A DNA stretch of 64,000 bases, taken from JAYQKL01 sp049889415 (GTDB taxonomy: Bacteria; Pseudomonadota; Alphaproteobacteria; RS24). Below are positions 33,608 to 42,113 of this stretch, in pieces (within the stretch, counting starts at the first letter, position 1; each line of letters starts with the position of its first letter). Both the position numbers and the translations under genes were made by a program. The stretch is taken from the NCBI GenBank assembly GCA_049889415.1, contig JBMHDL010000005.1, positions 124,001 through 188,000 of the forward strand. Reading direction: 5' to 3'. The notes beneath the pieces were generated by a model, which worked only from the letters and a program-made list of their open reading frames with translations, made no database searches and was not told where the DNA came from.

Positions 33608-34270
33608 TCAGCGGACTTGTGGAGCCGGAGGCAGCGTGTCGAATTTGATGTCCAGACGGGTGAAAATGGCGTCAATTTCGCGCCCGGCCACTTCATCGTA
33701 ACGAGCGTATTCCATACCGATGCCAACGGTCGGGGACAGGTTGAACCGCATCCCAAGGGCAAGATAGCCGGCAGTGCCATTGTCCTGCTGCCCGTTGCTC
33801 AGTGCGGCCCCGTTCAGGGTGACCGCACCCTCAGCGCTCAATTCCGTTTCCCAATGAATGACGCCAAGGCGTGTGTAAATGTCGAAATTCGGATGCAGGG
33901 GATAGGTGTATCGCAGTCCGGCAGTCAGTCCGGTGGCATCTTCACGGAACACGGATCCGGCATTGAGCGACAGGGTTTTGTCATCATAGGGGCGGGACAA
34001 TAATGCGGCCGAGCCATTGACTAGCCTGGTTTCACCGAGTTCCACATAGCCGAACTCGAGACTGAAATCATCCGATAGGGGCAGGCCGATGAGAAAATCT
34101 TTGACATCATGCTCTTCATCCGCCGTGAAATCATCACTGGCTTGCATCAGGTCTTTGGGTTCCCCCTCGCCGTAGCCATAGGAAGCATAAAGGGGATACC
34201 AACCTTGCGCCTGCGACTTCACCGGCAGGGTGGCAATCATCAAGGCCATAAAAAACAAGAGCAACCGCAT
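33608..34270 (-). CDS. Outer-membrane beta-barrel family protein
   Basis: A 220-residue secreted protein with signal peptide MRLLLFFMALMIATLPVKSQA and probable cleavage after AQA. Alternating patterns such as LTAGLRYTYPL, FDIYTRLGVIHWETEL, LALGMRFNL and VGIGMEYARYDEV are typical beta-barrel strands of the OmpA/porin-like eight-stranded type. There is no separate OmpA peptidoglycan domain. Function unknown. The start chosen is ATG 34270; an in-frame ATG at 34282 adds four residues. Lies 61 bases upstream-side of the nitronate monooxygenase on the same strand. Confidence 0.7.
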   Translation of the reverse strand: MRLLLFFMALMIATLPVKSQAQGWYPLYASYGYGEGEPKDLMQASDDFTADEEHDVKDFLIGLPLSDDFSLEFGYVELGETRLVNGSAALLSRPYDDKTLSLNAGSVFREDATGLTAGLRYTYPLHPNFDIYTRLGVIHWETELSAEGAVTLNGAALSNGQQDNGTAGYLALGMRFNLSPTVGIGMEYARYDEVAGREIDAIFTRLDIKFDTLPPAPQVR

Positions 34271-34343
34271 GACAACCTCCACAACGAATCATCTGATTGT
34301 ACCAGATGCGGCTGCTATCGGCTATGTGGGGAGAGGCCGGCGT

Positions 34344-35342
34344 TTACCTATGCAGGGCCGCTTTTTGGCCCAAAGCCTCAATCGCTTGGTAATATTCGCG
34401 CTCAAGCCCGTCCACGACATCGGCCACCGTTTCAATTTCCTTGATGCCGCCAATGCCCTGACCACAGCCCCAGATGTCTTTCCAGGCTTTGGGGAGATTT
34501 TCACCCTCCTTGGGTGCTTTCAGGGTTTTAGAGAAGTCCATATCCGATTTGTCGCCGTCCGGGACGCTGTTCGGGTCGATGCCGGCACGGGCGATGGAGG
34601 GTTTGAGGTAATTTCCCTTGATGCCAGAAAAGTAGGAAGAGTACAGAATGTCATCTGCCTCGCAATCGACGACCATCTGTTTGTAATCTTCCACGGCATT
34701 GGCCTCGGCGGTCGGGATGAAACGAGAGCCCATATAAGCGAGGTCTGCGCCCATAGCCTGGGCGGAAGCAACGCAAAACCCGTCGCCCATGGCACCGGAC
34801 AACAAAATGGTGCCGTCAAACCACTCCCGCACCTCACGCACAAGAGCGAAAGGGCTGAGTGTGCCGGCATGACCGCCGGCGCCGCTGGCGACAAGAATCA
34901 GCCCGTCCACTCCCTGTTCAGCGGCTTTACGTGCATGCCGGAGATTGATCACATCATGAAAAACCACCCCGCCATAGCTGTGCGCGGCGGTCACAATTTC
35001 TTCTGGTGGCCGCAGGCTGGTGATGATGATTGGCACTTCATGCTCAACACAGGTTTCCATATCCTGCATCAGGCGTGGATTGGTCGCGTGGCAGATCTGA
35101 TTGACGGCGAACGGGGCGATTTTGGCATCCGGATTGGCCTGTTTATGAGCCGCCAAATCCTCCTTGATACGGGTCAGCCAATCGCCGAGCATTTCCTGCG
35201 GGCGCGCGTTCAAGGCCGGAAATGAGCCGACAATGCCGGCTTTGCACTGCGCAGCAACCAGATTTGGATCGGACAAGATGAACATGGGTGACCCCACAAC
35301 CGGCAGTCTCAATGTGCCGTCTAAACATTTTGGTAATGGCAT
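34344..35342 (-). CDS. Nitronate monooxygenase (2-nitropropane dioxygenase family)
   Basis: FMN-dependent TIM-barrel enzyme of 332 residues oxidising alkyl nitronates such as propionate 3-nitronate. The N-terminus LRLPVVGSPMFILSDPNLVAAQ is typical; HDVINLRHARKAAEQGVDGLI and the catalytic-His motif ASGAGGHAGTLSP are present, as is AYMGSRFIPTAEA for FMN phosphate binding. Ribosome binding site GGGGGAAATT. Downstream of the serine hydrolase in the same minus-strand run with a 73-base gap. In-vivo substrate uncertain; the family also includes trans-acting enoyl reductases. Confidence 0.88.
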   Translation of the reverse strand: MPLPKCLDGTLRLPVVGSPMFILSDPNLVAAQCKAGIVGSFPALNARPQEMLGDWLTRIKEDLAAHKQANPDAKIAPFAVNQICHATNPRLMQDMETCVEHEVPIIITSLRPPEEIVTAAHSYGGVVFHDVINLRHARKAAEQGVDGLILVASGAGGHAGTLSPFALVREVREWFDGTILLSGAMGDGFCVASAQAMGADLAYMGSRFIPTAEANAVEDYKQMVVDCEADDILYSSYFSGIKGNYLKPSIARAGIDPNSVPDGDKSDMDFSKTLKAPKEGENLPKAWKDIWGCGQGIGGIKEIETVADVVDGLEREYYQAIEALGQKAALHR

Positions 35343-35415
35343 AATTTCCCCCTTACACCGTCTTTAATTAGAGCGACCTGTGGTCGGCGACAAACATTTA
35401 CATCAAGATGAGGGC

Positions 35416-36657
35416 TTATTCAATCAGTGAGCCGTAAATGTGCTCCGACAATTCCTGCCGCAACGGATAACAGCCGGTCGGGATTATCTGCGTCATGAAA
35501 ATGAAAATCAGGTCCATTTCAAAGTCAACCCAGAAATATGTGTTGGCCAATCCACCCCAGGAAAAACTTCCCTTGGATGTTGTGTTTACAGTTTTGGAGG
35601 GATCCAGAACAATAGACCCACCAATGCCGAACCCATTTCCTTCAGCCCCGTTTTCACTGAAGGCGCCGGTGGCATACCCCTCCAGATCCCCGCCATGATA
35701 GAGTTGGTTGGTCAGCATTTTTTGAATCGTTTCGGTGCGGATGATCCGGACTCCGTCCAGTTCCCCGCCCTGCCTGAACATTTGGCAGAAACGGTAATAA
35801 TCCGGCAGGGTTGAAACCAACCCTCCGCCGCCCCCCAAAAGCTTGGGACCAGACAGGAATGTTGAGTTTTGGGCTGTGTCAATACATCTGACGGTACGGT
35901 TTTTCGGGTCGTAATAATAACAGTGGGCCAGGCGGTCCGTGTTTTTAGCCGGAACCTGGAATCCCGTGTCCTTCATGCCCAGTGGGTTAAAAATCATCTC
36001 CTGCATCACCCGGTCCAAAGGGGCGCCGGTGGCGATTTCAATGACCCGTCCGATGACATCGGTTGCAAAGGAATAATTCCAAGCCGTGCCCGGGGAAAAC
36101 AGCAGCGGCAATCCCGCAAGCGTGTCGCAGAATTCCGCCAAAGACATGTTGCTGTTGCGTGCGCCGTTGAGATTTTTACGCCGGTACAGGGCGTCCACCG
36201 GATGTTCACCCAGAAAGTCATAGGTCAGGCCGGATTGATGGGTCAACAGGTCAAGCAGGGTGATGTCGCGCGCCGCCGGCCGTGTCATATAGTCCGAGGT
36301 CGTGCCGTCAACCCAGACTTGCGGATCCGCGAAACTAGGGATGTAATCCTTGAGCTTATCGTCAAAAGCAACATCCCCGCGCTCCAGAAGCTGCATGAAC
36401 AGCAGGCTGGTGACCGGCTTGGTCATGGAGTAAATGCGGAACAGGCTGTCAGGCGTCAGCGCGTGACCCTGATCCGCCTCCTCGTTCATTGCACTGTTGC
36501 CAGAGCAATGCGTAAGGGCAATTTCACCGTGACGGGCTAGGAGGTAGCTGTAGCCGGAAATTTTGCCCGGCTCGACATATTTGGTGTCCACAAAGCCGTT
36601 CATCTCGGAAAGTTTGTCAGGATTGATGCCAAGCTGAGAAATAAGATTTTTATTCAT
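35416..36657 (-). CDS. Beta-lactamase-family serine hydrolase (EstB/class C-like)
   Basis: Serine hydrolase with penicillin-binding fold, 413 residues from ATG 36657. The Ser-X-X-Lys motif is S77MTK80 in FRIYSMTKPVTSLLF; WNYSFATDVIGRVIE supplies the Tyr, and GSFSWGGLANTYFWVD is the C-terminal strand region. Resembles EstB-type esterases more than true AmpC, and there is no obvious signal peptide, so resistance is not implied. Its ATG overlaps the last eight bases of the oligopeptidase gene, indicating translational coupling. The frame extends upstream but those codons overlap ptrB and are not needed. Confidence 0.85.
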   Translation of the reverse strand: MNKNLISQLGINPDKLSEMNGFVDTKYVEPGKISGYSYLLARHGEIALTHCSGNSAMNEEADQGHALTPDSLFRIYSMTKPVTSLLFMQLLERGDVAFDDKLKDYIPSFADPQVWVDGTTSDYMTRPAARDITLLDLLTHQSGLTYDFLGEHPVDALYRRKNLNGARNSNMSLAEFCDTLAGLPLLFSPGTAWNYSFATDVIGRVIEIATGAPLDRVMQEMIFNPLGMKDTGFQVPAKNTDRLAHCYYYDPKNRTVRCIDTAQNSTFLSGPKLLGGGGGLVSTLPDYYRFCQMFRQGGELDGVRIIRTETIQKMLTNQLYHGGDLEGYATGAFSENGAEGNGFGIGGSIVLDPSKTVNTTSKGSFSWGGLANTYFWVDFEMDLIFIFMTQIIPTGCYPLRQELSEHIYGSLIE

Positions 36658-38758
36658 TTTGATTACCCCTGCCATGTGCTGCCAGAACAAAACTATAGAC
36701 GAAAGCCAACTCGTCAAGCTGGTTATATCGGCCCGTTTTCCCGCCATGTCCGGCTTCCATTTCCATACGCAACAGTGTGATGCCGTCATCCGTGCGCCGT
36801 TCGCGTAGCCGGGCCACCCATTTGGCCGGCTCCCAATAGGTCACGCGCGGGTCCGTCAGACCGCCGGTCGCGAGAATGTGCGGGTAAGCGCAGGCCTTGA
36901 TGTTTTCATAGGGTGCATAAGCGGCGATGGTCTCATAATCCTCTGAATTTTTGACCGGATTGCCCCATTCCGGCCACTCCGGGGGGGTCAGCGGCAGTGT
37001 TTCGTCCAACATGGTATTGAGCGCGTCGACAAACGGCACCTCTGCCACGGCTGCCTTGAACAACTCCGGTGCTAGATTGACAGCGGCACCGACCAGAAGC
37101 CCGCCGGCACTGCCGCCGTGAATGGTGATGTTGCCTTTTTCGGTCAGGCCAATCTTAATCAGATGCTCTGCAGCGGCGATAAAATCCGTGAAGGTGTTCA
37201 TTTTAGTTTTGCCGCGACCCTGCAAAAACCAGTCATGTCCCATGGCCTTACTGCCGCGGATATGCGCTATGGCATAAATGAAACCCCGATCGGTCAGGCT
37301 GATGCGATTGCTGGAAAAACCTGCAGGTATGGTGATGCCGTAGGAGCCGTATCCATAAAGCAAGACCGGTGCGGAGCCGTCTCGTGGTGTGGTTTTATGC
37401 ATCAAGAGCGAAACCGGGATTTTGGCTCCGTCGCCGGCGGTCGCCCAACTGCGTTCACAAACATAATCGGCAGGGTCATGACCGCTTGGGATCATCTGTT
37501 GGTGAACAAGCGTGCGTTGCCCGGTGTTCATGTCCCGGTCAAAGACCTGCTCCGGTGTGGTCATCGAACTGTAGCTGAAGCGCATTGTCTCTGTGGCGTA
37601 TTCATAGCCTTCTTCAACCCCTAAAGCATAGACATCCTCAGAAAATTCCAACACCTCTGTCACGCCGGTCTCCCATGCGGTGACATGGATGCAAGGCAAG
37701 GCGTTTTGCCGCGAAAGGGTGACCAGATGATGCTCATAGGGGATCGCATCCAGCAAAAGTCGTCCGGCCTGATGCGGCTGCAGCACGGTCCAATCCCCCG
37801 GATCGGTTTGCGGGGCCACCATCAGCTGAAAATCAACCGCCCCGTCACGATTGGTGACAATGGTGAAGCGCTGACGGGCAGCGTCATGATCAATGCTGTA
37901 TTCCACTCCGGCCTGACGAGGCCGGATGGTTCGTGGCGCCAATTCGGGATGATGTCCGTCAATTAGCCTGACTTCCGAGGTTTGATGGTCATGAATATTG
38001 ATGAAAATGAAATCACCCGAGCGGGTGGCATCCAGACCGACAAAAAAGCCAGGGTCTGTCTCCTCATAAACACAAATATCAGCTTCTTGCGGGTCTCCAA
38101 GACGATGCAGCATGACTTTATTCGGTCGGTGGTTTGCATCAACCTGAATGTAAAAAAGCATCTGCGCATCAGTTGACCAGGCCATCGCGCCGGAGGTGTT
38201 ATGCAATGCATCCGGCTGATCTTCCCCGGTCGCGACGTCGCGGACTTTGATGGTGAAATATTCTGACCCCTTGACGTCTGCGGCCCAGGCCAGGCGCGTA
38301 TTGCCGGGGCAGGGGCAGGTGGCCGCGATTTTGAAATAGCTTTCCCCGGCGGCTTCCCTATTGCCGTCAAGGACCGTCTTTTCGTTGGCACCATCCCTGT
38401 CCGCGCGACAGATCAGAGGATGTTCACCGCCTTTGATGAATTTTCGGGTCCAGGCATGGTGGCCGGTTTTGACGGGCGGGGTGCTGTCGTCTTCCTTGAT
38501 GCGGCTGCGCATTTCTTCATAAAGTTTCCCGCGCAGATTGCCATAGGGTGCCATGGCTTTATCGCTGAAAAGGTTTTCAGCCTCCAATACGGCACGGATG
38601 TCAGCATTCAGGGCGTCGGGTGTTTTCATCACCTCCTGCCAGTTGTCATCCCGCAGCCAGGCATATTCATCATCACGGGTTATGCCGTGGCGAGTGTCAG
38701 AATGGGCGATGGGAGTTATGCGGGGCGGGGCCCCGGCTGCTTTGAAAGTCTGCTGCAT
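36650..38758 (-). CDS. ptrB: S9 family peptidase (oligopeptidase B)
   Basis: Prolyl-oligopeptidase-fold serine peptidase cleaving short peptides after basic residues; 702 residues, normal for the family. An N-terminal beta-propeller is followed by a C-terminal hydrolase domain with the nucleophile HGGSAGGLLVGAA, the acid in GGLTDPRVTYWEPAKW and the His in EMEAGHGGKTGRY. YGYGSYGITIPAGFS and HIRGSKAMGHDWF are oligopeptidase B hallmarks. No signal peptide. Starts ten bases after the msrB stop and its end overlaps the serine hydrolase start, so the three are one transcript. Confidence 0.93.
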   Translation of the reverse strand: MQQTFKAAGAPPRITPIAHSDTRHGITRDDEYAWLRDDNWQEVMKTPDALNADIRAVLEAENLFSDKAMAPYGNLRGKLYEEMRSRIKEDDSTPPVKTGHHAWTRKFIKGGEHPLICRADRDGANEKTVLDGNREAAGESYFKIAATCPCPGNTRLAWAADVKGSEYFTIKVRDVATGEDQPDALHNTSGAMAWSTDAQMLFYIQVDANHRPNKVMLHRLGDPQEADICVYEETDPGFFVGLDATRSGDFIFINIHDHQTSEVRLIDGHHPELAPRTIRPRQAGVEYSIDHDAARQRFTIVTNRDGAVDFQLMVAPQTDPGDWTVLQPHQAGRLLLDAIPYEHHLVTLSRQNALPCIHVTAWETGVTEVLEFSEDVYALGVEEGYEYATETMRFSYSSMTTPEQVFDRDMNTGQRTLVHQQMIPSGHDPADYVCERSWATAGDGAKIPVSLLMHKTTPRDGSAPVLLYGYGSYGITIPAGFSSNRISLTDRGFIYAIAHIRGSKAMGHDWFLQGRGKTKMNTFTDFIAAAEHLIKIGLTEKGNITIHGGSAGGLLVGAAVNLAPELFKAAVAEVPFVDALNTMLDETLPLTPPEWPEWGNPVKNSEDYETIAAYAPYENIKACAYPHILATGGLTDPRVTYWEPAKWVARLRERRTDDGITLLRMEMEAGHGGKTGRYNQLDELAFVYSFVLAAHGRGNQNE

Positions 38759-38768
38759 AGCCAGCGCT

Positions 38769-39173
38769 TTACCCTTCTTCTGTCTCTAACTTAAGGGCTG
38801 TACCGTTTATGCAATATCGCAGACCTGTCGGTTGCGGGCCGTCAGGGAAAACATGACCCAAATGGGCATGACAATGGCTGCAGATGATTTCGGTGCGGCG
38901 CATGCCGTGCGACACGTCCACAACCTCATTGACGCAGTCCGGCGTGACCGGCTGATAAAAGCTCGGCCAGCCTGACCCGCTGTCATATTTGGTTTCGGAG
39001 TCAAATAAGGCGTTGTTGCAACAAACGCAATGATAGGTTCCGGTACCTTTGGTGTCCCAATAAGGGCCGGTGAAGGCCCGTTCGGTTCCGGCGCAGCGTG
39101 TGATGTGATATTGGTCTTCAGTGAGCTCGGCACGCCACTGGTCATCGGTTTTTATGATTTTTGGTTCACTCAT
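38769..39173 (-). CDS. msrB: Peptide-methionine (R)-S-oxide reductase
   Basis: Repairs methionine R-sulfoxide in proteins. It has 134 residues from ATG 39173, with AGGG upstream; a TTG at 39179 is a possible longer start. Zinc-site cysteines are in YHCVCCNNALF and IICSHCHAHLGHVF; DSGSGWPSFYQPV is the substrate-loop motif; the catalytic Cys is in GLRYCINGTALK. A single-domain cytosolic MsrB without MsrA fusion. Between the MaoC gene and ptrB in a tight minus-strand run. Confidence 0.96.
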   Translation of the reverse strand: MSEPKIIKTDDQWRAELTEDQYHITRCAGTERAFTGPYWDTKGTGTYHCVCCNNALFDSETKYDSGSGWPSFYQPVTPDCVNEVVDVSHGMRRTEIICSHCHAHLGHVFPDGPQPTGLRYCINGTALKLETEEG

Positions 39174-39181
39174 ATTCAACC

Positions 39182-39637
39182 CTAATCCTCGTAATAAAGC
39201 GACAGTGTTTCGACTGTGAGAGCGGGTTTATCTTGGCCCTCAATCTCGATTTTCTCAAGCCGCGTTACCATCAACCCACCGGCGCGGCGGCGGGCGTCCT
39301 GCAAAAAAGACCGTAATCGTATCCGTGATCCGACAGGAATGGGCGTGTTGAAACGCAGTTTGTTGGAACCATAATTAATGCCCCGTGAGGCACTTTCAAT
39401 GGTGTAGACCTGTGTTCCCAGAACCGGAACCAATGACAGCGTGTAATAGCCATGCGCGATGGTGCCGTGATTAAGTCTTTCCATGCATTTTTCCGGATCG
39501 GTATGGATCCACTGATCATCACCCGTTGTTTCGGCGAATTTGTTTATGGTCGCTTGGTCAATGACCATCCAGTCGCTGGTGCCGAGTTCTTGCCCAACGG
39601 CTCCGGCATAGTCATCCAGAGTTTTGAAAACCCTCAT
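39182..39637 (-). CDS. MaoC family (R)-hydratase
   Basis: Hot-dog fold dehydratase acting on enoyl-CoA or related thioesters; 151 residues. The hydratase signature with catalytic Asp/His is in FAETTGDDQWIHTDPEKC, followed by GTIAHGYYTLSLVP. LRFNTPIPVGSRIRLRS is the typical central region. Resembles NodN/PhaJ-like proteins. It is the first gene of the minus-strand run MaoC-msrB-ptrB-hydrolase-nitronate monooxygenase; substrate not determined. Confidence 0.9.
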   Translation of the reverse strand: MRVFKTLDDYAGAVGQELGTSDWMVIDQATINKFAETTGDDQWIHTDPEKCMERLNHGTIAHGYYTLSLVPVLGTQVYTIESASRGINYGSNKLRFNTPIPVGSRIRLRSFLQDARRRAGGLMVTRLEKIEIEGQDKPALTVETLSLYYED

Positions 39638-39702
39638 TTACAACCCCACTTACGTCTGAGATGCTAAATATTTTTCAGATAGAATTATAAAGCCGTAAAG
39701 CC

Positions 39703-40185
39703 TTATTGAACAGTCCCTCTGCGCGAGTGGTTTTCCCGGTTGAGTTTTTCTATATAGGGCCAAAGCTGACGGCCCCATTGATTGATGGCGCGTTTCAGCT
39801 TGTCGGTGGGAACATATAATTCCGCACGCCCTATTTTCTGCAATGACCTGATATATCCGCGCTCCTCAAACCGTTTCAGGGAAGCCCGGACGGTGCCATA
39901 AGCCCTACCGGTCACCTCCACAAAGTTTTTGGTGACAGTGGACTTCCCTTCAGCATCATTGGCCAAAAGAATAAACAACATCATCCAGTCTTCATATTGC
40001 GGCGCCTGCGTCTGAAACAAATCTGCACCAAAAGCATGGGCGTTCAGTAAGACATTGATGCTGCGCATCGCCTCCGGTATGATGCCGGGTACATAGGGTG
40101 AAATTTCGCGGGGTAGTTGGAAAGTGTCCGTCATGACACCGTCCGTTGCAAGATTATCCTCAGTCATCTTTATTTTTTTCGACAT
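39703..40185 (-). CDS. Winged-helix transcriptional regulator (MarR-like)
   Basis: A 160-residue protein not recognised as a named regulator. The N-terminal about 55 residues have no clear domain. From AQYEDW-like APQYEDWMMLFILLAND onward it reads as a winged helix: TVTKNFVEVTGRAYGTVRASLKRFEERGYIRS (quoted here as its landmark pieces VTGRAYGTVRASLKRF and EERGYIRSLQKIG), then a wing AELYVPTDKLKRAI. The last residues are basic. Divergent from the DnaA-like gene across a 281-base AT-rich gap holding a palindrome that could be its operator. Confidence 0.6.
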   Translation of the reverse strand: MSKKIKMTEDNLATDGVMTDTFQLPREISPYVPGIIPEAMRSINVLLNAHAFGADLFQTQAPQYEDWMMLFILLANDAEGKSTVTKNFVEVTGRAYGTVRASLKRFEERGYIRSLQKIGRAELYVPTDKLKRAINQWGRQLWPYIEKLNRENHSRRGTVQ

Positions 40186-40355
40186 ATTGGTTCCTTTAAG
40201 CCAAGTAATGCTGATTGACGCTTACAGGGACGCAACAGTTAAAGTGGTTTGTGACGGGCGCTGATATTTTTTCGTGAACTTTTTTGGCCAGTCTGTCCTG
40301 ATTAAGTTAAAACCAAAAAAACAAAGAAGGTCAAATTTTTCATAAAAACAATCTT

Positions 40356-40368
40356 CAATCACTGATTG
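40356..40368. promoter_or_regulatory. Candidate operator palindrome in the 40186-40466 gap
   Basis: CAATCA-C-TGATTG is a perfect six-base inverted repeat. The 281-base gap around it is very AT-rich and lies between the divergent winged-helix regulator and the DnaA-like/DUF6456 pair. No other feature was found in this gap. Binding is inference. Confidence 0.3.
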
Positions 40369-40466
40369 TAACATTGATTAGCTCTCTGATTTTAAACACA
40401 AATGCAGTTTTTTTCCACTTCGTAAAAAAATACTAAAAAATTGTCTTTCCGAAGAGGAATACGGGG

Positions 40467-40874
40467 ATGAAAAAATTAACAGTTTTCTGCTTGAAAAAGC
40501 GGGCCGGAATTTTTCGGCTGGATAATCCTGATCCGAAGGCCGTGCGACAGCTTGCATGCCTGTATCTTGTCGTTGCCACCATATCGCGTGTCCACAGAAT
40601 GCCAGTCAACGCCATAATGGATAGGCGTCGCGGACGCAAAAAGGTCTCTGAGGCGCGACAACTGAGTCAATATATCTGCCATATCAGCTTTCAGCAGTCT
40701 TATGCCGATATCGGCAAATCATTCAAGCGTGACCGCACGAGTGTTGCACATGCTTGCCAGCAGGTGGAGAACATGCGGGACAGTGGTCATTTTGACCTGG
40801 CAACCGATTGCCTGGAATGGGGAGTTTTGTCGCTCGCACGATCTTTAGGCATGGTTCAGGAGGAGGACTTATGA
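40467..40874 (+). CDS. DnaA domain-IV-like helix-turn-helix protein
   Basis: A 135-residue protein with a region resembling the DNA-binding domain IV of DnaA: VSEARQLSQYICHISFQQSY then ADIGKSFKRDRTSVAHACQQVE. RDRTSVAHAC corresponds to DnaA's RDHTTVLHAC-type motif that contacts DnaA boxes. It has no AAA+ domain, so it is not an initiator. ATG 40467 has GAGGA upstream. Its stop overlaps the ATG of the DUF6456 gene (ATGA), so the pair is coupled. Such proteins are widespread in Alphaproteobacteria but function is unproven. Confidence 0.72.
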   Translation: MKKLTVFCLKKRAGIFRLDNPDPKAVRQLACLYLVVATISRVHRMPVNAIMDRRRGRKKVSEARQLSQYICHISFQQSYADIGKSFKRDRTSVAHACQQVENMRDSGHFDLATDCLEWGVLSLARSLGMVQEEDL

Positions 40875-41596
40875 CCAATAATCAGCAGAAAAATTTCATA
40901 AAAATGGCGCGTCGCCTGAGCGAACCGCAATCCTTTTTGCTTTATCTGGAGACCAGCGGTGAGTATGGGGTCATGGTAAGCCGCAACAAATGGCGTAAGC
41001 CGGTGATGCGCCTTGAGGAAAAAACTGTTGAGGCTTACATCAAGAATGACTGGCTTTTGGCTTCTCGAAAGGTTGAGGGGTTCTTTGTTCTTTCTGATGC
41101 CGGTGCCAAACGCTATCGTCGTCACACCCAGCCGCAGGGTTTTCTTGCCCAGCATCAGGAAATGGACATGACCGTCAATGGCCCCCTGGTAAATGTTGAT
41201 GCCAGCCCCGTCAATTGGTTGCGCAGACATAATCGGCAAGGATGCGTATTTTTCGGCGAGGGTGAATTGGCTGCCGCTGAGCGGTTATGTTCCGATTATG
41301 AGGCAAGCCTTGCAGTCACCCGCATGACGCCTGATCTGAAGCGCCAGGGGATCAAGTCCGCGGGCGTACAGGGGTTCAACGTGACGGATTATGCCCTGGA
41401 TGCTTCACGACGTGTTGATCGGGCTCTGGATTATGTCGGGGAAGATCTGAATGAAATCCTGCAATTGATATGCCTGAACATGCTCGGGCTTGAACAAGCT
41501 GAGAAGCGGCTCGGCTGGCCGCGGCGGTCCGGGAAGTTGGTGCTCAAAATCGCCTTACGCAGGTTGAGCCGTTATTATTACTCATCACAGGGTTAA
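40871..41596 (+). CDS. DUF6456 domain protein
   Basis: A 241-residue protein of unknown function from ATG 40871, overlapping the DnaA-like gene by four bases. The first about 90 residues (ARRLSEPQSFLLYLETSGEY, SDAGAKRYRRH) may form a winged helix. The DUF6456 core follows: GEGELAAAERLCSDYE, DASRRVDRALDYVG and LNMLGLEQAEKRLGWPRRSG with LVLKIALRRLSRYY at the end. The domain family is known in Alphaproteobacteria with no assigned function; the fused/adjacent HTH gene suggests DNA binding. Ends in a four-base overlap with the convergent sufE. Confidence 0.75.
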   Translation: MTNNQQKNFIKMARRLSEPQSFLLYLETSGEYGVMVSRNKWRKPVMRLEEKTVEAYIKNDWLLASRKVEGFFVLSDAGAKRYRRHTQPQGFLAQHQEMDMTVNGPLVNVDASPVNWLRRHNRQGCVFFGEGELAAAERLCSDYEASLAVTRMTPDLKRQGIKSAGVQGFNVTDYALDASRRVDRALDYVGEDLNEILQLICLNMLGLEQAEKRLGWPRRSGKLVLKIALRRLSRYYYSSQG

Positions 41597-42003
41597 CCCG
41601 CTTTTATAGCGGTTTCGGCTTCCTGGCGGATCCGGCCGACCATGGCCTGAAAACCGTTCGACCTTTGTGGTGTCAGATGTTCGCTAAGACCAAGTCTTAC
41701 AAAAGCGTCCTGGGCATCAACCTGCAAAATTTCATCTGCGGATTTGCCGGAAAAAAGGGTGAGCAAAATTGCAACCAGTCCGCGGACAATATGGGCGTCG
41801 CTGTCGCCCCGAAAACGCAGCTTGTCCGCGGCCCCCTCGCTCACAAGCCAGACCTGCGACACGCAACCGGGGACTTTATTCACTTCATTGTGTTCCTGGT
41901 CTGACAAGGGTTCAAGCTTGCCGCCCAATTCAATGATATAGCGGTAGCGGTCTTCCCAGTCGTCAAACAGGGCAAAATCGTCCAGTAAATCTTCCAATGA
42001 CAT
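41593..42003 (-). CDS. sufE: SufE family iron-sulfur assembly protein
   Basis: Accepts sulfane sulfur from the SufS cysteine desulfurase and passes it to the scaffold. It has 136 residues. The active-site Cys is in NKVPGCVSQVWL near residue 47; LRFRGDSDAHIVRGLVAILL and LSEHLTPQRSNGFQAMV are the other family motifs. No suf operon is visible in the window. Convergent with DUF6456, four-base overlap of stops; divergent from the DUF1491 gene. Confidence 0.94.
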   Translation of the reverse strand: MSLEDLLDDFALFDDWEDRYRYIIELGGKLEPLSDQEHNEVNKVPGCVSQVWLVSEGAADKLRFRGDSDAHIVRGLVAILLTLFSGKSADEILQVDAQDAFVRLGLSEHLTPQRSNGFQAMVGRIRQEAETAIKAG

Positions 42004-42113
42004 TTGTGACTCCCTGTCCTGTCCGGCTTTGTCGTTACTGGAAAACTAGGTTTTCGGCTTTCATTGGGCAAGCCCCGATTGCAATTATTTTGGCGATTGT
42101 GTACATCAGTCTT

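Noticed and set aside
34230..35225. A 331-codon plus-strand frame opposite nitronate monooxygenase.
   Set aside because: The FMN-enzyme motifs are on the minus strand with a good ribosome binding site; the plus frame is a shadow and also crosses an intergenic gap.
35416..36657. A true class C beta-lactamase giving antibiotic resistance.
   Set aside because: The Ser-X-X-Lys fold is present but there is no signal peptide, and the motifs fit EstB-type esterases; it is coupled to oligopeptidase B, not to ampR.
40467..40874. A second dnaA gene or a replication origin at 40186-40466.
   Set aside because: The protein has only the DNA-binding-like domain and no AAA+ ATPase. The AT-rich gap has no TTATCCACA-type DnaA boxes that I could find.
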